A stretch of DNA of 64,000 nt from Andrena cerasifolii. Its lineage: Eukaryota; Arthropoda; Insecta; Hymenoptera; Andrenidae. The notes under the pieces were generated by a model that saw nothing but the letters and a program-made list of their open reading frames with translations, made no database searches and had not been told where the DNA came from. Where the stretch lies: positions 27,309,001-27,373,000 of the forward strand of contig NC_135119.1 in assembly GCF_050908995.1 (NCBI RefSeq), given 5' to 3'. Positions 1 to 12,300 of the stretch are shown here, one piece after another. The position numbers were made by a program, and so were the translations under genes. Numbering within the stretch: position 1 is the stretch's first letter; every line of letters starts with the position of its first letter.

Positions 1-308
1 AGACGATTGACCTTCAGCTCTCGATGATTGTCTATGTCCACCCAGTGCTTCTTGCCCATCGCCTCGTCGATGATGAACGTGCTGTTGTAATACTGATGCG
101 TGTCGTACTCGATCTTCGTGATATTGTGCTGGGACAGTGTCTTGTTCGTCACGTCGGAGAACTTGCTGATGGAAATGTCCCCGATGGTGCTGTCGTGCTC
201 CTCCTTGCCATCCGCGGCCGCGGCCTTCGCCGGCTTCTTGTTGGCCTCCGTCGCCTTGTTCGTCACGTTGTTCCACATGGTTTGATTGGCCCACACGTAT
301 GGCGGAAC
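1..308 (-). CDS. PLXDC: PLXDC-like exon 3, truncated by window edge
   Basis: Starting in phase 0 after TTTTCACAG, the exon encodes VPPYVWANQTMWNN followed by a Lys/Ala-rich stretch, several N-glycosylation sequons (NQT, NVT, NKT, NIT, NST) and the diagnostic YYNSTFI..HWVDIDN..LKVNRL. The last part corresponds to the start of the conserved PLXDC extracellular domain. The exon runs past the left edge, so its end is unknown. Confidence 0.78.
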
Positions 309-3300
309 CTGTGAAAACGATCTTACATTAGCACCGACAGGCGAGGAGTATTTTCTACAAAGATATCGGCTTGCCAAACAATATCTAAGCCTATAGATGG
401 AGTCAAGCTACTCTACAGTTACGCTTCGATACTAGATCGGTTAAACCCCCCACTCTAGTTCACGGCTACCTTCTCTTCAGACATGCGCATCAGAGCCTTC
501 GTTATGGACTGTCGGAGATGCTCGTTTTTAGTTTAGAAACTTACTGGAGTCTTTGTAGGAGAGTTCATCGGGGATGAAGCCGCTGTTGGTGGCTTCAGCG
601 TGGTCGAGGTCGCCTGCTTCACCGTCCAGACCGCTGTCGTAGATGGGAACGAGGCGGTGGAAGGCTCGCTCGCGTTCTCGGTCGAGTAAGGAACGTTCAG
701 AGCTGCGTTCGACGCGTTGACAACTGTCTGCGATGGTTGTTGCGACGGCTGTTGCGGTGGCTGTTGCGGCGGCTGTTGCGGCGGCGGTTGCGACGGCTGT
801 TGCGGTGTGGGCTGCTGTTGCGGCGGTTGCTGCGATTGCTCCTGGGAGACCGCAGGCTCGGTCCTGACGAAAGCAGCTTTCTCGTACGTTGCTCGGCGCT
901 GTCTGCTGAGCTCCTCCTCCTCGTGATCGGATACGTAGCTGAATAACACTGGCCCATGGTCGGCTCGGGATTGCCCTCTCGATTGGCCCAGTTCATAGTG
1001 GTATCGATCTGCAAAATCAGGAATAAGACAATGGTGAGAGTTTTGGTCTTTTTTTTATATTTATGTAGGATTGTGGCGTAAAGGGGCCTCCAGACGCTGA
1101 TATATGTTGCAATGAAACATTGATGCGTGCATCTTGCATCTCACCCTCCTGGCTGGTGAGCAAGATGCCAGTTTTATGAAACCTGTATCACGAAGGGGTT
1201 AAAGTCACACCTTCAATTTCTTAATCCTTCAATTTTCCCCTCAGTACTTCCTCTTCTCCGGTACCTTTCCCTCTCGATTCATACCCTCTTTCATTTCCAC
1301 CTCCCTGCTCCACCATGACTTACAACCCCTCACTCGTCCCACCATGACTCACAATCCTTTTCAACCTCTCTCTCCTCTACCATGACTCCAACCTTTTCCT
1401 CTCCTCTCCATCTTCTTCCTTTCTCCTCTTCACCTCCTATGATCCACCACATCGCACAAAAAACATCCACTAACCCCAGCCAAGATCAATTAACGCGAAG
1501 CCAGCTAGAAAGAGAACATTCATGGGCCAGTCAAGGCGGACAACGAGTCGTCTATTTCGATTGACGTCTCGCAGTTCCATCAACGACGCCCGTCCTAATG
1601 CCAGACGTGACTCGAATGAACGGCGAGTGCGCGCCGTCTCGTGTCCGACGACCATTCGAATCAATTCACGGGCCGCACACGCACGGACGGGCGGGCCTGC
1701 GTCGCTAAAGGGGTCGCGTTCGGCCGCTTTACGCGCGGGCCTGCGTCAACCGAGCGGCAAGTGGCCCAGATCAGTATGAATTCTAATAACCATCGATGCC
1801 AATCATGCTCCTCCATCGTTACCCGCGTTTCGGTGCCCTGCGAACGCTCTTGCCGCGTTCGGAATAGAAAATGGGAACAGGGGGGTTTAAAAAAAAACAT
1901 AACGCCACATTTTCTACTTTCCTCGTTTTCAATAATTACTAAGAGTTACTTAATCGTTTACGTAATAGCCAACTTTCTACGTACACAATATTATACCCGC
2001 GAAGATGTTCCCCCGCCCCACGTGCGGGGAACGCCCATGTGCGTTGAGCTAGCATGGTTAACGAACGAGACTGATGGTTTCCCGCACGTGGCTTGCGCTT
2101 AGATAGTACACCGAATTCAAAGAAGCTTCACGTGGTACAGACTCAATCAGTGGAACTTGACGATACTTAGTGAGTAATTATAGAGAGTGATCCTTGAATT
2201 TTATTGTTCTTTCATTTCGTCCTTTTAGCTACGCTGTTGATAACAGTTCCGTGCACATTTTTCTGTATTTATATCCGGGGCCAGGTTACCGAAAACATCT
2301 TACTGCGATAATACGCGGCGAGGAATGGGACGCAAAACGGTCGTGAACTATCGCGACCGGATAGGAGCAATAATTGGCAATCCCGACGACGGACCGTCGA
2401 GAATGCACGAAGTCTGACGTCAGTGTAAATTTTCATGCTCCGAAAGCCGCCTCGATTAAACGCTCAACTATCTATCGCTACCAATAAGCGTTTCGAGAGA
2501 GAATGGCCGTCGCGCGTTTTGGCGAATCGCGGCGAAACGAATCAGAGAAATTAATAATAATTAGTTAACTGTAGCCGCGCTTCGGTCATCGATGGTTTAT
2601 AAACTTCTCTCTTCGTATCGCCGCGCTTCATCGAAATGCACGACGGCTTTAGCGAGCCGAAGATGTCGAGGTCTTTATAGGAGCGGTTTTTGTTTGTGGC
2701 GGTGGAATATAGATAGAATTGAAATTTTGAAATTTTATCAAGTTGGCCACGTGACTGCAAGAGGACCGCGAGATGTGGGTATTTCTTTGGACGTTGGAGT
2801 ATTTTCATTGTTTTCTGTCGGGGATGTTACGGTTGATCAGATGTGTGGGATTTGGGAGGGCTTTAGTGTTGACGGATTTTGAGGTTCCAGAGGGAAGTTA
2901 ACGGAAAGGGTTGAAGAATATTTTGGTTTGAGGAATTCTAGGAGGTTCAGTGGGATGTTGATGGAAAACGGGGGAGGTTGAAGAATATTTGGATTTGAAA
3001 TATTTTATGGAATTTTAGCGTGAATTTAAAGGAACTCCTAGATGACCTCCTAATATTTCCTCGTGCAAATGTTCAGAAATTTTATTGGAAAGGTGAAGAA
3101 AAAGGGAAGGAAGAGGGTCGAAGAATATTTGGTCGAGGGATTTTCGAAGTTTGAATGCTTGGAGATTTTGGAGATTTTTGAAATTTTAGGAAGGTTGATT
3201 TGAGAACACATCATGCCTTGTGTGTCTTGCAAATGTTTCAAGAGTACGTCATCTGAAATAATATTTGAATACTGATTGGACGCGTTTCGAGGCTGCCGGA

Positions 3301-6300
3301 GAAGATTCGTCGAGCCGTCCGCTCACTGTCAAGGCCTTTTAGACTGGAGTCCGTTATCTGGCTAAAATAAACAGCTCGCCTGTTTTCTGCGATCGCGAAA
3401 AACCGTTTTGTGGCTAGTCTTACTTAGCAACAGTGTAATTATTGACTATATTATTCATTGAAAAATTAACAGTCCTCGTAATTGGAAATTGATAATTCCA
3501 GAAAATGTTAAGCAAATTATGTGGTATCTACCTTGGGACATTGATTCAACTTCATTTCTCTATGATATGGAGGCTAACCTTCGTAGAGGTTGATTTCGAG
3601 ACTTCTAAAATGGTTTACGAGTTACCCTTGAAACCTCTATAGAAGTTTAGCATTTACCCTTGAAAATTCTATATATGTTCACGAGTTTTCCTTGAAACCT
3701 CTACAGAGGTTCACGAGTTACCATTAAAACCTCTATTCAGGTTCACAAGTTACCCCGAACTGACCACCATGGAGGTTCAACACTTACCCCCACCAACCCT
3801 TCAAAAATCATTTATCTGCTTAAAAACCACGGTGATCGGTACTGGGACTTTTTATACCCTCCGCCGCAGAATAACAGCTGGTAGAAGCGTTGCGCACAAG
3901 TCGTCCGTAGACTATTGCGCGTTAACCTTTGTTCTCCACGGATCGATAGGTATCGATCGTATAGGGAGGGGTCGCCGACACGAAATGGGATCGTTAATCT
4001 CGTGGAGGGCTTAAAATGATCCGAATTAGGTGCGGCCAACAACTTTCATCGCCCTCCGACAGCTACGGGAATCCAATAATCCACCGCCCAAAGTGCAATT
4101 CTCTGTCCAGCACAAAAACAACAGAATTTCCTCCTTAAAACATTGAAAATTGAAAAAACACAACGAACGACCTTGTTCCCCGTAACTACGCAAATGGAAT
4201 GATAGATTGTAATTAAGATTAATTCTCGACTATTAAAGCGAACATGGCGACAGAACGTCAAAAGAGCGTGACTAAAAGCCATACGCTACTTTCATTCAAC
4301 AAACCTGGCCGAAGAATGAATTAAATTTTATTAATAAACAACACAAACACTGAAAATTGAACTGAGTACAGAAAATGTACAATATAGTCGCATAAAGGGG
4401 AGCTCCCTTCTTCTCTTCGCAGCACAAACTCTATGGGGATAGCGATGAACTAGTTTCGGGGTTCGCCAAATGATCTATTATCGAAGCATCCCTATTACGT
4501 GACCTGCGATCAAAGAACTGCCACAGGCTCTTCACCCTTCAGTTTCCTTTCCTTTTCTCCCACAAGCCTCACTATTGCTTGGTACACCAATTATTGCACA
4601 AACTATACCCTCAGTAGCACCCAAATGCATTAGCACTAGGGCGAAGCGATACTATATAGGCGAAAAATTTAAATTTGAATTTTTAGTTGAATCTTCAATG
4701 TAAAAATTCACAATGTGAATCTTATTTTTTACATTTTTAAGAGGATAACGAACTTGCAGACATGAATATTTTTCCAAAATTTGTTTACAGCTGTGTTTGG
4801 TTAATCAAAAGACAACTATCCCGCACCCAGGTCAACTGAAAATTCAAATTTAAATTTACGCCGATATAGTATCGCTCCGCCCTAATTAGCACCCAACAGC
4901 CACAACGGCGATTATTCTCCAGCGAATATAATTTGGCAGAAACTGGAAGCATTAATCCGCACAATTCCTTTACAATTTACATAACCGATCGGAGCGATTA
5001 TTTTGGTGGTTGCGTAACCCGAGGACCGTTATCGAGCGATCCTCGTTACTCGAGAGCGAGCGATAATGCGAGCGTGCTGTTTTCAGCGAAATCGAACGTC
5101 ACCGCGGTATTTAACGGTAATTAGAGAATAATATGAGGCTTGGAGACACATTTGCACGCGTCACACGAGCGTGTCGAGCGCGTCCTCGGGTACAGGTGAC
5201 GTCCCTCAGCTGACTATAAAAATCAGCCTTTCCTTCGTGCGAATAGCCACTTATTTTTTTCGCCCGAAAGATCACCTCTCTCGCCACCGAAAATATTGAC
5301 GTAATGGAGACGAGATTAAGGGCGTTATTCTCAGTCGCTACTTATTCTTAAGCACATGCTTAAGTATGCGGCATCCTCTACTAACCTAGTAGCTAGTAAT
5401 GGATGCCGAATGCTTAAGCATTTGCTTAAGAATAAGTACCGACTGAGAATACCGCCCTAAAACCTATTATCTCTGCGCCCGTTTCGCGAAATCCCGCGGG
5501 AAAAGGTCGAGAATCGAGGCGGATTAAATAAAGACCTTGCAGCAAGAACGGTGCAGCTCGAGTTTCACCAACTTGGAGTAAATTAGAAAAAAAACTGTTT
5601 ACAAAATTATTGCTTTGACTCAACACTAATTGGAAAATATATATTTTCACACAATAAGTAGTAGTTATTGAGTTGATAAGTTTTTTATTTCTATTTTTGG
5701 CGAAAAAATATTCTATAATAAAAATATGAATATTAATATTTCTATTTTTATTTATTTGCAATAGATCGCTAATTTGTTATCGGATTTCCATGAAACGTGC
5801 ACCAAACGATGTAGAATTTTTTTAAATACATTACACGTCATAACTCAGAAACGGTAAAAAATGGAGCTGCACCCCTCTTGTTGCAAGCTTCTCAATTTTA
5901 AATCTCCAATTACTATAATAATTAACGTTTCGTGGCGAAGTGCTCTTAGTTTCTCATACTTTGGGCGAAGAAGCCTTTCGAGGGCTGTCATTCGATTGTA
6001 TACGATATCTGAGCAGGATTCTTCATAAAATATTCATAAAAAAATATTAAAACCAATCGCGCACAAATATTCAAGATCGCAAGCTCGGGAATCACAAAGC
6101 GACAATAGACTTACAGTCTCCGTGACCCATTTACCTAACTCCCACTTTTTCGCTCACGAATGCAGTGGGCCTTCGTTGCCGAATTGAATATCGAGACACG
6201 TGACGAGTCCGTGTGTGACGATCGCGAGGCCAGCCAGAGAGCAGAGAACAGAGCGTCGCAAGTGCACCGATTTCAATACCAAAACCGCATTCCTCCGTAC

Positions 6301-9300
6301 TCTCGCTCCGTCCAAGGACGTCGGTTGCACAGAATCGTGAGTGCATCTCGAGTGTTGGGACTCGCGTGTCCCCCAGGTATACAGAGCGCGCGAAGAGCGG
6401 CCGTGCCGGGGCAACGGGCACGACGGAACCAGTTTTTAAAACGTGACTCACGATTGTCCCGTATCATACGCGACACCCTGTAAAAATAGCTTCGCCAGGT
6501 AGAACTTGTTCCCGAGGATCCCTAAGCGCCTGCTCGATAGACGAAGATGACGACTGGTGCAGGTTTTATGTAAAAAAAAAAGAAGAGGAATATGTTTGGA
6601 TGGGATGCTAATGGGGGGCAAATGCGAGATTGATGGAGGCGTGTGTTGTGTGAGTCATTGCGTTATTCGCGCCATTTGATGATGTATCTTGTAGTGTGTT
6701 ACGTACGCGGACTTATCTGTGACATTTTAACCCTTTTAGGTGTCTGGAATGCACGTGACCTGCGGTGGGCTGATGCAGCCGAGGTTTTCCACGAAAAAGT
6801 CATTTCAGTTGAAGGCATTCATGTCTCCACCGCTTTCGCAGATTTTGTGGCATAAAAAGGGCCACGAATGCATACTGGAGGGCCCATTTCGAGTGTGGCA
6901 TGTTTAGACGAAAGAGTTTGACGAGATCGAGTTACCTACATTCTGCTTTGAGTATTCAACTTACTTAGGTACATTCTACTCTGTAGATTCTAATAGGCTT
7001 AGACTGTATTCTCTAGATTCTGATAAAGTTAGAATCTACTCTTTAAATTGTAATAAATATAGATTCTACTCTTTAAATTCTATTAGACTCGGACTCTATT
7101 CTCTAAATTCTAATAAACTTAGATTCTACTCTTTAAATTTTAATAGACGCAGATTCTACTCTTCAGATTCTATTAGATCTGCAGTCTACTCTTCAGATTC
7201 TATTAGATCTGCAGTCTACTCTACAGATTCGCCTCGATTTGGATTATACTGTCCAGATTCTACTACTTATTCTTAGGTTTAGATCCCACTCTCTAGACTC
7301 TACAAGACACTGCTATATGGATCTGGATTCTATTATTCAGATTTCTACGCTATAGATTCTACTGGATCTACATTCCACAGGTTCCAGATCGTACAGGATC
7401 TAGATTTCACCCTACCCTACCCTGAGCGATCAAAATCGTACTCTGTACGATCCACTAGATCTAGATTCCATCCCTTCACGCCATTAAACCTAGATTCTAC
7501 TAAAAATGGACAAACTTACAAAAAAGTGGAATCGATCGGAAAATCGCACAACAGGGCCACTGAAAGCGAAGGAACCCAAAAAGAACAGACATGGGGAGAC
7601 AGTTCCTATTACGTGGTCGCGTGCTTCGTCCCACTTCCTGTCTCCACAGGATCTTACACAACGTCCTGGCTTTTTTATCTCTATCGACAGCAGCAATTGT
7701 ACCGTTACGCTTCTGTCTTGCTTAATCCATTCCTTCCCATGTGAAAAATTTCGCAGAAAACTGCAGGAAGCCCTCCTCCACTCCCCTCCAATTCCTTCAG
7801 CTTCTCATTCTTCTCCCACCCCCCCATTATCCAACATTTCTTCGATTCTGTTCTTCGACGGATATCGAATCTTCAGAAGAATATCCACAATGGAATAAAA
7901 AGCCGGAAGAGTGGACCACCACGTTCGTTCCACCTCCACCAAATATAACATTTCCAGTAGAACCTTGAGTTAACCCTTTGTCAGTTTATCCTCTATTAGC
8001 GAAAAGGAACTTTTCTTCCTCGTCTATTGGCGAAGAGGAACTTTTCTTCTTCTTCGCCCCGAAGAAGGTTCGCAGAAGCACGATCCAGCCCCGCGAGCTC
8101 GTAACACTTTCCACTTAACGGCTCACGAACCGCCCAGGGGAAAGGTCGCGGGGCCCATTGTGTGGTCCCAGTTCGTGTGTGAACGGTAACGGTTCAACGG
8201 CACGTGGGAAATGTTCATAAACGGGCACGCTTCACGATTTTCCCCCTCCGCCGTTCCGTTACGCCCTCCGCGGAGAACCAGCGAGCATGCAGGACCAACG
8301 AAGCCGCATCAACTTCCGGCAAAACGACTAAAAATTTATGAGACAGGATAATATGTCAACGTGACCACTGACAAAGCACACTTCTACCACCCAGCTGACA
8401 TCCTGCCCACTTCTGCCTTCGTATCTAAAGCTTCAGTGCCGTTACTTTAACAAATTATTTAAATAACGTATCGAATAAAAGATACTTTACCTTTATCTGT
8501 CGTCGAATAAATATAACTCGAGCTATTTTAACTCGACGAGTAACGAATAAAATTATTCATTTAAAATAAATTTTCGCTCATCTCTGCTTCCAGCTAAGGT
8601 TTATTTAGACTTAACACCTTAAAACCGTGCAAGATCACACGAGGGTATACACACGCGCCCTCTGTGTTCCCGTTTCTCCCTCTGTTGGCCTACCGAGAGG
8701 AACAATGGTCGCTTTCACCGAAAACCGCGGCGCACTGAATGTCCGAGGAACGTTCCAGGTCTTTGGCCCTTCCCCGTGACATTCTTCATCCTCCGCTTCC
8801 TTAGAACACTCTTCAGACGTGATTTTATATCCCCCTAATTAGAAAGGATGTAGCAGGAGATGCCCACTTGGGAATGGTGGAAAGGATCGATTTGCTCGAT
8901 CATCGATCTCTCCGTCACAGATATACTGGGGCCATTTACGACCGTGTGGTTACTCTGCTCGTTGACCTGAAAATCCTTGCTCCGTGTCGTCTCGCCGCCA
9001 TTTCTTCCCGACGAATTGCTACGAGCCTAAATCGGCAGGACGGTCGGAAAAAGAGGCGAGTCTCTCTTCTTCGCGCCGCTGCCCTCGCGGGCTCTCTAAC
9101 GAGGCTTAATTGCGCTCCATCGCGACGATAGTATCGGAATCATAATTGTCAGAATGCTCCTTTCATGGGAAAGTGCCTTTTTTACCCTAAACTGAAAGTG
9201 GAGGAGCGTGGCTGGGTAGCTAGGATTTGTTTTGGTATCCCACCGAGGCGAGGCGAGAAAGTTGGGGTGAAATGAAATTGGTCTTTTTCGTTGCAGTGGA

Positions 9301-12300
9301 GTGTAGAATTCTATGAATAAGAATCTAGAGGGTACAAAGGGTGTTGAAAATTTGAAGAAATAAAAAAGAAAAAAGGAAGTGTTTCTACAAGAAGCTTCCA
9401 AAGTCTGCTCACTAAATTCTGGGACACCCAGTATATTAACCCTACACCGATCTAGATTAAAACTGAAATTTCATATCGTACAAATTGCCTTCTCCTAGTC
9501 GCTATTTTAATAATTTTTGTTGGAATTTTTTTTCAGAAGTTCAGACCGAAATTACGAGTTCTAGGAGAAACATATTCGAAGGAAACCGTTGTGTCTTTAT
9601 TTTTAAGCTCAATATCAAGGCAAACCGAAGACACTCTTTCTGAACCACTGTATAATGAACCTTGTGTGGCACCATTTGTAAAATAGATATTTGGACAAAA
9701 AAATATTTTTGTAATCTGCGTGATAGTAATAAACATTGTGTAAAAGGAAAAGTCTGTGCTTGCTCTAGGATCCAGCGTGCCCACGGTGGGCTAAAGTCTA
9801 CCTCCAATTAAACCCAGCCCATTCCCCAGCAACAAGATCACCTATCCGCGCGAAAATTGACCAAAGTTTCTGGTTCGATGCCAGCTAAGTGAGCCGTTGA
9901 CGTAACGCGGCGAAAGTTTCGCCGACAGGGCGTGCTGCCGTGTCGAAGGCGCAGCTGAATTCAGGAGAAGTAGCTTTCCTAAGCACAGCGCTGGAATTCG
10001 CTTCCTTGGAAGCGCGTGGTTTTCGTAACGAGGCGCCGATGGAAGGCGACGATATCGTCTACGCTCGACTCAGGGATGAGAAAAAGAGGCAGAGGTGGGC
10101 ACGGATCGATAAATACAGAGAAACTTTGTTGTTTGCGCGAGGAGTATTCAAAGAAGTTGGCTGCGCTGGCTAGTGGCTGCGCAGGGATGGCTGGTTTGCA
10201 ATTGATGCGGTGCTAGCCGTGTCTGGTCGTATCGCTAAAACGGCTGCCAATAAAAAGGACAGAAGCGAGGCGAGGACGGCGCTGTTTCGATCGGGTAACG
10301 CGGGGACCAACGCGTGGAGCGGTAGGAAGGGGACTAACGCGTGGAGCGGTAGGAAGGGGACTAACGCGTGGCGGAAGGGAAGGGATCAGCGCGTGGCGGA
10401 CATTTTCCGAGCTCGAGAGGATAAGGACCTCTCTGTACGCGCGCTGGTTGCATTCTAAGCGGATGCGGCGTGTTTGCGAACGCGTGGGTGGACTCGAGAC
10501 TTTACGGCGAGGGAGAAACGCGATGAAACGGCTGCTTCTAATTCTGTGGAGGTAAGTAGTTATGGGGAGGCATGGGTGGAGGTGAGTGGTGGAGCTGGTA
10601 TTTAGTGATTTGTGAGTGCTCGTGGGGGATTGGACACCACTGTGTTTGGTACTGGAGGAGATGGAAGTAGAGGTAAGTTGCGGAAGAGTGACGGTTTGAG
10701 GGGAAGGTAATTACAGGCTGACAAAAACTGAACATGTTTACGTTTATAGAAAATAAGTGAATTAAAATTTAAATTGTCCTGAAAGAAAAATGTGACGACG
10801 TATTTCAGAGATGACGTTTTTATTGGATTGCGCATATTGTATTCTTCATAGGTAATAAGCATAACTTCACGCCCCTATCTTCTACCTCGTGTCATTTGCT
10901 TTTCACAAGATGTTTAACGAACGTGCTCAGGTGCGAAGACCATTTCCTGAATTTTATCACGTCTGCAGAATGGCCGCCCTATTCGCCGGATTTTAATCCG
11001 ATGGGCTACAGTGTCTGGTCGATTTTGGGGGCTGGAGCCTGTGTTGGTGCCGGAAATGGGACAAAAATTCGGGTGAAGGGGTACGGCGCGTAGCAGGAAA
11101 TTTTACCAAGCGTTTGAAGTTACGCATCAAAGCAAAAGGCAGTCGTTTTGAAAATCTGTAAATATAATGTACTCATAGCCATGTATTATTATGTATTTTT
11201 ATCTTTGAAACTTATCTAGATTTACTAAAATTATAACCAAAACTAAATATGCATTTATATTTTGTCACCCTGTAAGTAGTAAGACATGAGAGGTTAGGAC
11301 GAGAATTTGTAGATCTTGAGTGTACTAGACTCGAGACAAGAGATATTGGTTGCTGAGGGTTACTGGAGCAGCTACCTCCACCTCTGATACAGGAAAGCAC
11401 GATTTCCTCTCCAAAATAATTTACTTTTAAAAAAACAGTCTAGAAACCAGTAGGAACTTAGCTTCTTTTTTAATTCCAGTATGCACAATACGTCCCCCAA
11501 TTAAATTTCTAGGAGGAAGAAATCGCGGCTCTCCTTTTCGCGGGAACCGGGCGAGAAATTTCACGAGACACGCGGTACCAGCGAAGGAGAAAATATATGC
11601 GTGTGGAATGATTCGAGCCAGCGATTAAACTTCTTTGCGTAACGCGTGCGACGCTTACGTAAACGCAAGGACACGGCTCGCTGAGACGCACGGCATCTTT
11701 TGAAGTCTGCTACACCTGCCTCCAGGTCGTGCCTCTCGAGTCAACAGGCATTTCTCGCAGCAAGTCGATTCACATCCTTGGAATTCCTTTCAGCAATATT
11801 TCTACAATATTTTGTAAATATCACGTAGACTCTCTAAACCACATTCACGAAAAATTGTAGAAATTGTAAATATGGTCTAGACTAGAAATTGAAAATCGAA
11901 AAAATATTCACGAAATATTGTATGCCAACCACCTGACGTGGGCGATTAATATAAATGCATACGTGTTGAAGTAACCAGAATCAAGTGAGCTGACTGTAAT
12001 CGATGACGTGATAACGAAGGCTGAATTTCTTTTTAATATTTACAGAAACACCCTCCCCACTCTACAAAGTTTTATTTTATTTTTGAGTCTAGGAAGACCC
12101 GAGGATCTTGGAAGACCACCCTTCAATCGCTTTGCCTAAGTAGGACAAATTCTTCGCTACATAGGCAACTCCTTAACAGACCACCTATGGAAGTGGGTCA
12201 ATGTTGACCCATACTCCGTTTTCATTAGTAGACGACTGAGGATGTAACGAATGAATCACATGCAATCGTTATGTCAAATACTTCATGAGTTGTAAATTGT

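Noticed and set aside
717..946. Plus-strand Cys/Gly-rich and Leu/Arg-rich frames
   Set aside because: They are antisense to the Gln/Pro repeat of the PLXDC-like exon 2; the repeat composition keeps all frames open.
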